Part shown: one piece after another, positions 25,558 to 32,646 of the stretch | How positions within the stretch are numbered: the first letter of the stretch is position 1 | How the letters are laid out: each line of letters starts with the position of its first letter | Assembly: GCA_029261275.1 (NCBI GenBank) | Contig: JAJDBR010000115.1 | Coordinates: 1 to 33,656 of the forward strand | Length of the DNA: 33,656 bases | Origin: Nitrospirales bacterium | GTDB taxonomy: Bacteria; Nitrospirota; Nitrospiria; Nitrospirales; UBA8639 | Direction: 5' to 3' | The notes under the pieces: generated by a model | Database searches by the model: none | Told to the model about the DNA's origin: nothing | The model's input: only the letters and a program-made list of their open reading frames with translations | Position numbers and translations under genes: made by a program

Positions 25558-26868
25558 CTATTCTTTAGCCGGTAAAGGCTTTCCCTCTTCCAATGCCGCT
25601 AAATAATCGACAATTTTACTAAGAGCCCCACCGGTTAACTTCAAACCAAAGTCTTTTGGCATTTGATTATCTGGGAAATCTGTCACCACATATGCACTGG
25701 GGTCTAAAATTGATTCAGTAATATATTCCTTTGTTGTTTTCGCTTTTCCAGCATACCCGGCATCTTTCATTCTCTTGGGAGCATTGGTACCCTCCCAAAG
25801 CTCCGGCCCAACTTTCCCCGTTGCCCCTTCAATCCCAGGAATAGTATGACAAGCCGGGCAGCCTGCACCCATAAAGAGGTCGTCATGAGATTCAGACCCA
25901 TCGACCAACATGTTACCTCCCTTGCCTTCTTCATCACCTTCAGTTGCTACAGGTCGGTCCGCTTCAGGAATAAACTTTTCATAGGAAGCTACAATAGCAT
26001 CATATCCTGGGGACTCCACGCCTTCCCGAGTGTACATCCAAGTATCAACTGCCGCTAATTCTCCAAGTTGCAGAGAAATTGGTGGCTTATGGATTCTTGG
26101 CATTGGACTGACCGTGTCGTTTGATCCCTTGACCCCAAAACCTGGAACCACAAAACAACTCGGACAAGCATGAGATTCAGCAATATATTCTTGGGCATTT
26201 GTGGCTGTTCCTGATCCCTCAAAAGATTCCTTTTGTTCTGTATTTCTAGCGGCTGCGTCATTCATATGATAAGTGGGGGCTTTTAATTGCTCAGAAGCTC
26301 GAGCAGGAATATTAAAAAGGTTTGGCGCTCGTTCACTCAAGAACCCCTTTTGAAAACCATGACACAAGGGACACTGCCCTTTGCCAATGGCTCCTTGCGT
26401 TTTGCTTTGACCAATTCCGCCAAAGATGATTTTTTCACCTTCATCTCCCAATTGCTGAGGAGACATACTTTGAAAGTCTAATTTTACAACCGGAGGAGGA
26501 AACCCACCCTCCACCTGTGGAAGCCAATTCCCATAACCCGATAGGGCAGCAGCCACAAAAAACATAAATCCCCCGATTTTCATCAAGGCACTTATATTTA
26601 CGAAATATAAACCCATAATGAAAGCCATGGATGTAATCATGACCAATGATATAGGAAGTTTCCCGGGATCATTTTCAAAATTATGGGTATAATTTGAAAC
26701 AGCAATCAGCACCAAAAACATGCACAATATTCCTATTAATGTCTGAAATGTTGCGCGTTTTTTTCGTTCAGGATCCTTAATGGTCGCTTGAAAGTAGACT
26801 AGGAGGCCGACAAGCATAACCATTATTGGCCACCCCAAGTCCCATGCTCTTGCTAATAATTCAACCAC
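25558..26868 (-). CDS. Membrane cytochrome c with two intact haem sites and one degenerate CPSCF
   Basis: This 436-residue protein has four membrane helices in the first 115 residues, then a long periplasmic part with CPLCH (166-170) and CPACH (337-341). A third motif, CPSCF (235-239), has Phe where the haem-binding His should be. Met residues for axial ligation occur in VSPMPRIH and DNQMPKDF. The start is placed at GTG 26868 because GGAGGAG lies 6 nt upstream; an earlier TTG at 26883 would put the start inside that ribosome site. It follows the oxidase gene by 64 bp, with a small hairpin between them. It is probably an electron carrier or structural subunit of the oxidase complex. Confidence 0.85.
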   Translation of the reverse strand: MVELLARAWDLGWPIMVMLVGLLVYFQATIKDPERKKRATFQTLIGILCMFLVLIAVSNYTHNFENDPGKLPISLVMITSMAFIMGLYFVNISALMKIGGFMFFVAAALSGYGNWLPQVEGGFPPPVVKLDFQSMSPQQLGDEGEKIIFGGIGQSKTQGAIGKGQCPLCHGFQKGFLSERAPNLFNIPARASEQLKAPTYHMNDAAARNTEQKESFEGSGTATNAQEYIAESHACPSCFVVPGFGVKGSNDTVSPMPRIHKPPISLQLGELAAVDTWMYTREGVESPGYDAIVASYEKFIPEADRPVATEGDEEGKGGNMLVDGSESHDDLFMGAGCPACHTIPGIEGATGKVGPELWEGTNAPKRMKDAGYAGKAKTTKEYITESILDPSAYVVTDFPDNQMPKDFGLKLTGGALSKIVDYLAALEEGKPLPAKE

Positions 26869-26888
26869 TGTATACTCCTCCAACTTTT

Positions 26889-26903
26889 GCCCCGATGAGG
26901 GGC
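26889..26903 (-). repeat. Intercistronic hairpin after the oxidase gene
   Basis: GCCCC and GGGGC pair over 5 bp around a 5-base loop between the oxidase stop and the next ribosome site. No T tract follows, so it more likely stabilises the oxidase message 3' end than terminates it. Confidence 0.4.
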
Positions 26904-26932
26904 ATATAATTATTGGTTAAGACCTTTTTTCA

Positions 26933-28942
26933 TTAATGACTCGTTGCCGGCTGCGGGGATGCCCCAGCAGGAATGGGCTCTGAAACTGGGCCCTTTATCA
27001 CTACTTTCTTGGCACCTAGAGTTCCGAGCCAAAAGACAAACATGATACTGATCCAGAAAAATAACACGTTAAAGGAAATAACATTAGCTGCAAAACCAAT
27101 GGTATGGGTATAGGCCCATGGAGAGTTGTCTCGCATGACTTCGTTGACATGCCAGAACAATCTCACCGATGAACGAATATACCCCATCAAGCCCATCATC
27201 CAAGTGAATGCCGTGGCCAACATGATTATCGCATATTGGGATCGGGGCGGTATTTGACCCCATCGAATGGGGCCTAATTGTCTTCCACCTTTCAACATGG
27301 CCAAATTTAATGGCGTCATGAGAAGTAAGCAAGACAACGTCCCAGCCACCTGAGGTACAGACAACCCAATTCGCACGTTTGCTGGAATGAAATATCCATA
27401 GACGGCGAGCGCAATATTATTTATTTGGGCAACTACGAAAAAACACCCCATAAATATATTTCCGAATTTTGACCAGCTCACCGTGGGCACTTTATTCCCT
27501 CGCTGATACCAAATAAAACTTAGAATGGTCGTCATAATAATGGCATTAATTCCACCATTTTTAGCAGACATCACACCATAGTTACCCAACACCGGATGTT
27601 GTTGACCTCCCATAGCTTTCAATTCAGCAGGAGACATCACAATGGTATGCGGCGTAATAAAGACCAGGAGTCCTACAACTAATATAAACACGAGATACTT
27701 AATATACTTTTGAAATCTTTCCCCTCCCGTCATCCGCCCTAGAGCTTGCCACAAGTAATAATTTGTGGTGAGGAAGAGAATTCCAATCATCGTAGCCTGA
27801 ATAATGAATAACCACGCCAACAATCCACCCATCAAGGTGATGCCCATTTGCTGCCTGTAGGCATACACCTCGCGCATCAACCAGTACCCCGCGAAGGGTA
27901 AGGGAATAAGAAACGCCACGCCTAAGCTCATGGCGATATAACCCATCCAATCATAATGAGCTCGTTCTTCGTCTGTATTTGAAGAAAGGAAGCGATAGGC
28001 TGCATAGGCTGCCACCACGCCCCCACCGAATGCCATATTTCCTAAAATTCTATGCACATTCAAAGGATTCCAAAGGGCCGTATGCAAAACATGCCATATG
28101 TTTCCCAAATATCGCCCCTGCTCATCCACGCCAGCAGGGGACATCATGAAGGCAATCCAGGAATTAGCCAAGAACATCAGCACGGTTCCGATGACATTCA
28201 GGATGACACACATACTTAAGTGAACCCACTTCAGCACGCCTTCCCTCATTTTGTCCCAGCCATAGTAATAGATGTAGAGGACCCCACTTTCCGCAACGAA
28301 CGTCAACGCATAAATGTGCATGACTGGGCGGAAAATACCAGACAAATAACCAAAGAAGGCGGGATAGAGGGTCAGGAAGGTAAAGATGAGAATTCCACCA
28401 AGAATGGCCGTCAGGGAATAGGCAGTTAAACTAATCCTGATAAAGTCATAGGCCAATTGATCATACTTTTTGGCCATAGCCTTATCCTTGCTAATCATGC
28501 CCGCAAACTCGATACACATACAAAAAATCGGAACCGCGAGCACAAAGCTGCCATAGTAGAGATGCTGTTGATTAGCTACCCACAGGAGAACTCGGCTCTC
28601 AAAGTTATACCGAGGATAAAATGTTTCATTATCCGCAGTAATAGGGGCAGGCATACCAATAGCTGGACCCTCTGTCTTGTAATAGACATCACGGCCCGTT
28701 TCTATCTTTACCGCTTCTCCCTCTACGCTCTCTCCTGCTTCAGCTGCCGCAGCTGCCGCAGCCTTCCGTTGCTCTAATACTTCGGGGGGAGGGCCACCAG
28801 CAGAACCTCCACCACCACCACCGGCCATTGCTGTTACCGATAAAATTATGGGGAGCGTTAAAAACACTCCAGCCACAATCAATGCGGTGACAGCGGAAAA
28901 CCTCTTCTTACCTCGGGTCATTGGAGTGAACAGGCGACCCAT
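26933..28942 (-). CDS. Cytochrome bd-like oxidase (Nitrospira type, single polypeptide)
   Basis: This 669-residue membrane protein has about 13-14 hydrophobic helices after a signal or first helix (residues about 15-40) and a Gly/Ala/Glu-rich spacer (40-75). It resembles the putative cytochrome bd-like oxidases of Nitrospira, with distant CydA similarity (QQHLYYGSFVLAVP, then GYWLMREVYAYRQQMG). Histidines in NQQHLYYG, RPVMHIYALTF, KWVHLSM, GNIWHVLHTALWN, NVHRILG, TPHTIVM, GQQHPVLG and FWHVNEV are candidate haem or metal ligands. The GRQPW quinol-site motif of classical CydA is absent, and no CydB is encoded. The start at 28942 has AAAGGAGGT 6 nt upstream; a longer frame begins at 28978. As the only oxidase-like gene in an operon of three cytochromes c, it probably reduces O2 with electrons from them. 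Confidence 0.85.
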   Translation of the reverse strand: MGRLFTPMTRGKKRFSAVTALIVAGVFLTLPIILSVTAMAGGGGGGSAGGPPPEVLEQRKAAAAAAAEAGESVEGEAVKIETGRDVYYKTEGPAIGMPAPITADNETFYPRYNFESRVLLWVANQQHLYYGSFVLAVPIFCMCIEFAGMISKDKAMAKKYDQLAYDFIRISLTAYSLTAILGGILIFTFLTLYPAFFGYLSGIFRPVMHIYALTFVAESGVLYIYYYGWDKMREGVLKWVHLSMCVILNVIGTVLMFLANSWIAFMMSPAGVDEQGRYLGNIWHVLHTALWNPLNVHRILGNMAFGGGVVAAYAAYRFLSSNTDEERAHYDWMGYIAMSLGVAFLIPLPFAGYWLMREVYAYRQQMGITLMGGLLAWLFIIQATMIGILFLTTNYYLWQALGRMTGGERFQKYIKYLVFILVVGLLVFITPHTIVMSPAELKAMGGQQHPVLGNYGVMSAKNGGINAIIMTTILSFIWYQRGNKVPTVSWSKFGNIFMGCFFVVAQINNIALAVYGYFIPANVRIGLSVPQVAGTLSCLLLMTPLNLAMLKGGRQLGPIRWGQIPPRSQYAIIMLATAFTWMMGLMGYIRSSVRLFWHVNEVMRDNSPWAYTHTIGFAANVISFNVLFFWISIMFVFWLGTLGAKKVVIKGPVSEPIPAGASPQPATSH

Positions 28943-29053
28943 GGACCTACCTCCTTTGAAAACGTGATGTTTGTACAACTAAATTTATTCTTTGACAACT
29001 TCGCATTTCGCTTATCCATCATGCTTGCCTAAAAAAACTACAGCTAAATTTGA

Positions 29054-29167
29054 TCACCTAAACATATAAAAAAAGTCTAACCCCTGAGAATCCATAAGCA
29101 ACCAATCTATCCCGATGAAATACGCTAAACAAATGGCAGTAGAAATTAAGACATATACAACAGTCAT
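29054..29167 (-). CDS. 37-aa single-helix membrane protein in the oxidase operon
   Basis: From ATG 29167 the frame codes 37 residues: a hydrophobic helix (about 2-20, TVVYVLISTAICLAYFIG) followed by IDWLLMDSQG and an aromatic end FFYMFR. A strong AAGGAGG lies a few nt before the ATG, which makes chance unlikely. It is 111 bp before the oxidase gene and 58 bp after the 43-aa gene, all on the same strand. Classical bd oxidases have a similar one-helix subunit (CydX/CbdX, 30-40 aa), so a subunit of the bd-like oxidase is the natural guess. No sequence similarity to CydX can be claimed by eye. Confidence 0.65.
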   Translation of the reverse strand: MTVVYVLISTAICLAYFIGIDWLLMDSQGLDFFYMFR

Positions 29168-29225
29168 TAGAATCCTCCTTCAAGGAATTCAATAAATTTA
29201 CATTCAAGTTGGAAGTGCTAAATAA

Positions 29226-29357
29226 TCAACAAGGACACTGAATGCCAGCAAACCAATAAAAAAACCACAAGCTCACTGCACACGTGAGATAAAATATTGC
29301 TTTCCCTACTTGCGTCTCTGTCCTCGTTGCTTCTCGAATTGGTCCTGCCTCAGCCAT
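29226..29357 (-). CDS. 43-aa single-helix membrane protein ending CPC
   Basis: From ATG 29357 the frame codes 43 residues: a charged N-terminal half (MAEAGPIREATRTETQ), one membrane helix (about 19-38, AIFYLTCAVSLWFFYWFAG) and the end IQCPC. A purine-rich AAGGGGTGG lies upstream of the ATG. It is the first gene of the minus-strand oxidase operon. The charge distribution suggests a cytoplasmic N-terminus, putting the final CxC at the periplasmic face, where it could bind copper or form a disulfide (inference). No family is recognised. Confidence 0.6.
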   Translation of the reverse strand: MAEAGPIREATRTETQVGKAIFYLTCAVSLWFFYWFAGIQCPC

Positions 29358-29431
29358 TGTTCACCACCCCTTGATTAATACACGTTTCTATTTAGATAGA
29401 TACACCTAAAAATTTTCATTGACAGATTCTT

Positions 29432-29447
29432 AAATATCATGGTATTT
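29432..29447. promoter_or_regulatory. Near-perfect 16-bp palindrome in the divergent oxidase intergenic region
   Basis: AAATATCATGGTATTT is a palindrome with one mismatched pair. It lies between the divergent 43-aa gene (start 29357) and the plus-strand 35-aa gene (start 29483), just downstream of a perfect TTGACA (29419-29424, plus). Placement fits an operator for a dimeric regulator, but no known consensus is matched. Confidence 0.4.
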
Positions 29448-29482
29448 CAAATAATTATTGCTTTCGAAAAAAAGGAAAACCT

Positions 29483-29590
29483 ATGCGTACCAATGCAAAA
29501 GTGTTCGACATTATAGTTTTGGCCGGAATGGTTGTCAATATTCTCCTGGCCGTATTTCTCATCCTTTACTACTTCGATTTTCTTGGATAA
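29483..29590 (+). CDS. 35-aa single-helix membrane protein, plus strand
   Basis: From ATG 29483 the frame codes 35 residues: a polar start (MRTNAKVF), one long hydrophobic helix (about 9-30, IIVLAGMVVNILLAVFLILYY) and the end FDFLG. AAAGGA lies about 7 nt upstream. It faces away from the oxidase operon, and its last 32 bp overlap the end of the convergent SUMF1-type gene. Its size and topology match the two other micro-proteins here, so a small oxidase subunit is possible. The antisense overlap and short length leave real doubt. Confidence 0.5.
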   Translation: MRTNAKVFDIIVLAGMVVNILLAVFLILYYFDFLG

Positions 29591-30491
29591 CGTTCAGTAA
29601 TTCAGTAGCTAAGCTTGCCGCCTCCTTGCCCTCTTTTGACCTGGCACATCGGAATCCAATCGTTTCATCGCGAAAATCTGGAACAATAAAACTTCGATTG
29701 GTAATCCGCAAGTCAACGCCTTGACTCGTATACCCTCCGCCACGCATCGTTTTATATGTTGAAACGGGTTGAGATCGGACGCCGCCTGGTTTCACGGCCC
29801 TGCTGTAGATATCTTCAACGTACCAATCTTCCACCCATTCCATCACATTTCCAGCCCCATCATACACTCCATACATACTTTGATCTTTCGAAAAGCTTCC
29901 CACCGGTGCCGTGACCTCATAGCCATCCTCCTCCCCATCAAAGTTGGCTGGAAACCCCTCTCTGCCTTCACCCCAGGGCCAGGTTCGACCATCTGAACCT
30001 CGGATCGCTTTTTCCCATTCTCGCTCAGTGGGAAGTCGCTTACCTTTCCATTCGCAATAGGCTACGGCATCATTCCAGGATACGTAGGTGACCGGTTGAT
30101 TGATTCCGCGAAGAGCTTCGAGCTTCCTGGCGTAACGGGATGGTGGCCCAGGCTGCCGATGCCCTGTGGCTTCAACGAACGCCATATACTGCTGATAGGT
30201 AACTTCGTACTGATCGATCCAATAGATCCCTAACGTTGAGGCATGTTGGGGCTTTTCATTGTAGCCGCCTTGATTGCTCCCTAGAATAAATTCCCCAGCT
30301 GGGATTTCGACCATGGTCTCTTCTGAAAGTTTGATGTTTTTTTGCGTCGAGGCGGATGTTTTATTGGATGGAGAAAACTGGGAATCAGGCTTCTCGATTG
30401 GAAGAGGTGGGCCTTTCAAGATTCCCATGATTGGCAAGCTGCACATCACCAGAATCGCAAGGAGAAAAACGACTTTAAACCGAGTATCCAT
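29559..30491 (-). CDS. Membrane-anchored SUMF1/FGE-fold protein, non-catalytic (copy 1)
   Basis: This 310-residue protein has one N-terminal helix (about 7-25), a Ser/Lys-rich linker (30-55) and a formylglycine-generating-enzyme (SUMF1) domain. It shows MVEIPAGEFILGSNQGG, IDQYEVTYQQYMAFVEATG, PVTYVSWNDAVAYCEWKGKRLPTEREWEKAIRG, YGVYDGAGNVMEWVEDWY and ETIGFRCAR. The oxidase-type FGE needs a cysteine pair shortly after the RGGS segment; here that region reads MRGGGYTSQGVDLRITNRS and has none, so formylglycine formation is unlikely. No sulfatase is nearby. It is the last gene of the second oxidase operon, 81 bp behind its paralogue. A binding or assembly role on the periplasmic side is inferred. 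Confidence 0.88.
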   Translation of the reverse strand: MDTRFKVVFLLAILVMCSLPIMGILKGPPLPIEKPDSQFSPSNKTSASTQKNIKLSEETMVEIPAGEFILGSNQGGYNEKPQHASTLGIYWIDQYEVTYQQYMAFVEATGHRQPGPPSRYARKLEALRGINQPVTYVSWNDAVAYCEWKGKRLPTEREWEKAIRGSDGRTWPWGEGREGFPANFDGEEDGYEVTAPVGSFSKDQSMYGVYDGAGNVMEWVEDWYVEDIYSRAVKPGGVRSQPVSTYKTMRGGGYTSQGVDLRITNRSFIVPDFRDETIGFRCARSKEGKEAASLATELLNVIQENRSSKG

Positions 30492-30572
30492 TGGATGCCT
30501 TATCCGAGATCAACCACCTTCACCAATTCCCTAGGCACCACAACCGCAACAAGAAAAGTTGAAGACCCCTGC

Positions 30573-31490
30573 CTAGGTCGAAGGGGTATTATCAGTTGGA
30601 GGATCTTTTGCACAACGAAACCCTACAGTCGAATCGGTTCGCCACATCTTAGCCGAAAATCGCTTCGTGACACGCGCGCCTAATCGGGATTCACGCCAAG
30701 ACCCTCCGCGAATCACTTTAAAGACATCATCGGTTTTTGGGCCAGGAGGATCACGGTAGGGAGCGTTCTGGTAATAATCTGCCGTATAGTCATCCATCAC
30801 CCATTCTGCCACATTTCCCGTGGCATCATAGAGCCCAAAAGGGCTCCTCCCCACCTCAAAGGATCCGACCGGTGCTAGGTATTGAAAACCATCGTCGAGT
30901 CCATCTACGTTTGCAAACGAATGTTCAAATTTATTCCCCCAGGGGTAGCGTCGCTTACCTTCGCCACGGGCCGCCTTTTCCCACTCCGCTTCCGTCGGTA
31001 ACCGTTTACTCGCCCAGCGACAATACCCAAAGGCATCATTCCACGTGAGCCCAACCACAGGAAAATCAGGACTGAGGAGTTTTTCGATCTTATCTTCAAA
31101 CACAGGCACTTTTGGCTTTTCTCGTTTGGTCATTTTCACGTATCGTTCATACTCCGCTTGAGTCACCTCGTTTATGTCCATATAAAACGTCTGAAGATAC
31201 ACAGGGTGAGCCGGGCCTTCATCAGGATCTCCATCGCTAACACCCATCGTAAAAGGACCTTCAGGGATTTCTACCATCACTCGGTTGTCATCCCCAATAA
31301 TTGTTTTATACATAGAAAAATCCTGAGTTGGCATAGGCTGAAGGACACGCGCCTTCGTGGAGCGGCCTGCCATCAGCGCTTCCATCTCACGTTTACTCTT
31401 GGACGTTTCATACACGAACAACACCATCATCCCAATAAACGAGGCAAAGACAAAGATAATTGACCCTATGAGAACTCCACGACTTTCCAT
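30573..31490 (-). CDS. Membrane-anchored SUMF1/FGE-fold protein, non-catalytic (copy 2)
   Basis: This 305-residue protein has an N-terminal membrane helix (about 7-28) and, from about residue 65, a SUMF1 domain: MVEIPEGPFTMGVSDGDPDEGPAH, MDINEVTQAEYERYVK, PVVGLTWNDAFGYCRWASKRLPTEAEWEKAARGEGKRRYPWGN, FGLYDATGNVAEWVMDDY, VIRGGSWRESRLGARVTKRF and STVGFRCAK. Like the adjacent copy it lacks the catalytic cysteine pair. The two are clearly paralogues with the same topology but many differences, so the duplication is not recent. It follows the glycine-rich membrane protein gene by 56 bp in the second oxidase operon. Confidence 0.88.
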   Translation of the reverse strand: MESRGVLIGSIIFVFASFIGMMVLFVYETSKSKREMEALMAGRSTKARVLQPMPTQDFSMYKTIIGDDNRVMVEIPEGPFTMGVSDGDPDEGPAHPVYLQTFYMDINEVTQAEYERYVKMTKREKPKVPVFEDKIEKLLSPDFPVVGLTWNDAFGYCRWASKRLPTEAEWEKAARGEGKRRYPWGNKFEHSFANVDGLDDGFQYLAPVGSFEVGRSPFGLYDATGNVAEWVMDDYTADYYQNAPYRDPPGPKTDDVFKVIRGGSWRESRLGARVTKRFSAKMWRTDSTVGFRCAKDPPTDNTPST

Positions 31491-31546
31491 CCGTTTACCT
31501 TACTCTATTATTCGATTACGCATTGAGGACCAATTCTTTTAACCAG

Positions 31547-31918
31547 TCATGATTCAGGGTGACTCGATTCCTCGATAGGCGAAGAGAGCAAAGAGTCATT
31601 TCGTTTTTGCAAGAGATCGAGCAGCATCGAAATCCAAATTCCCAAAAAACCGCCCATCGCTGCACCAGAAGAAGCCCCGACGGAAAGGGCATCAACCCCA
31701 CCTAAATGCCACGCTAACAATCCTCCAAAAATCGTACCCACAAAGATACTCAAAAAGAATCGTCGTCCGCCAAAAAATCCAACGCCTGCCCCCAAACACA
31801 ATCCGACTACCAGAGCTATTGGGAGAAACCCCACACCCATGGATAGACCTGTCAGAACCCCGACCGCCCCTAAGACTACAGCTCCTAACACAACATCAAA
31901 TATTTTTGATGGGGACAT
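31547..31918 (-). CDS. Small glycine-rich membrane protein
   Basis: This 123-residue protein has about four hydrophobic, glycine-rich segments (for example VVLGAVVLGAVGVLTGLSMG, IALVVGLCLGAGVGFFGG, LSIFVGTIFGGLLAWHLGG and GASSGAAMGGFLGIWISMLLDLL) and a polar, Ser-rich C-terminus (PIEESSHPES). It has no recognised family. It lies between the DUF3047-type gene (29 bp) and the first SUMF1-type gene (56 bp), same strand, so it is part of the second oxidase operon. Its glycine zippers suggest helix packing in a membrane complex. Confidence 0.7.
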   Translation of the reverse strand: MSPSKIFDVVLGAVVLGAVGVLTGLSMGVGFLPIALVVGLCLGAGVGFFGGRRFFLSIFVGTIFGGLLAWHLGGVDALSVGASSGAAMGGFLGIWISMLLDLLQKRNDSLLSSPIEESSHPES

Positions 31919-31947
31919 CAGCTTCTCTCAATATAAAAACTTGCGCT

Positions 31948-32646
31948 TTACTCGGACTCAACTCGAAGCGAACCAAAATCAATCTCTACAGCTGAACCAC
32001 CTAACAACGAAATTCCCCAAGCCAAGGCCGCCGGTTCATGATTATGGATTTCCAAAAAATCTTTATAGACATTGACTCGCTCTTCCACCCACTCGCCAAT
32101 CGGCTCTGCCCCACTTCGGATCACCATTTCCGTCGAACTAAACATTCCACCTTCTTTAATCGAACCCACTGGCAACGTGGCGCTCCATACATATTTCGTA
32201 TTGACAGGGATAAACATCATATCCGTATCTAAGGAAGGGTATACCGCCGCAATAAATCCCTCTCCCTCTGGAACCACCTGAAGCCGCCATCGCCATACTA
32301 ATATGGGATGGGTCTTGGGAGCCCATGTCATCTGCTTCGTATACACTCGCTGACTGGCCTTTTTGGCTCTGAGAAAAGAGACCCCGTCCTCTTCTTGAAT
32401 CATGTAGGTTTCATGCGCAGTTACGACACTTCGTTGTGCGCCCCATCCTTGTGGAAACCCTCGTTCGTCCGGACTACGGAAATCTTCGATGAGGATGGAA
32501 GCCCCAGAGTTGGTGGATTCTTCGGCCCAGCCCAAACTCAACCCATTCACACACACAATCATTCCCACGAAACAGAGAGATAGACACCAGGTACGCATCA
32601 TGAATTCAACGCGACGAGGTCGCTGGCCATGTAAATCTAGAGTCAT
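31948..32646 (-). CDS. Secreted DUF3047-type protein coupled to the oxidase
   Basis: The ATG at 32646 overlaps the oxidase stop (ATGA) and has GAGGA a few nt upstream; a longer frame to 32769 inside the oxidase gene has no support. The 232-residue product has a signal peptide with a longish basic leader and hydrophobic core (about 17-38, ending GWA-EES). The mature part reads IEDFRSPDERGFPQGW, HPILVWRWRLQVVPEGEGFIAAVY and EIDFGSLRVESE, matching my memory of DUF3047: a beta-rich, probably carbohydrate-binding-like sandwich. The biochemical role is unknown. Translational coupling to the oxidase strongly suggests a periplasmic partner or assembly factor of it. Confidence 0.75.
   Translation of the reverse strand: MTLDLHGQRPRRVEFMMRTWCLSLCFVGMIVCVNGLSLGWAEESTNSGASILIEDFRSPDERGFPQGWGAQRSVVTAHETYMIQEEDGVSFLRAKKASQRVYTKQMTWAPKTHPILVWRWRLQVVPEGEGFIAAVYPSLDTDMMFIPVNTKYVWSATLPVGSIKEGGMFSSTEMVIRSGAEPIGEWVEERVNVYKDFLEIHNHEPAALAWGISLLGGSAVEIDFGSLRVESE

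Noticed and set aside
29264-29290. CTCAC/GTGAG inverted repeat inside the 43-aa gene
   Set aside because: Only five base pairs with a 7-base loop and inside coding sequence; not distinguishable from chance.
29559-31490. Active formylglycine-generating (sulfatase-activating) enzymes
   Set aside because: The SUMF1 fold is clear but both proteins lack the cysteine pair needed for catalysis and no sulfatase gene is in the window.
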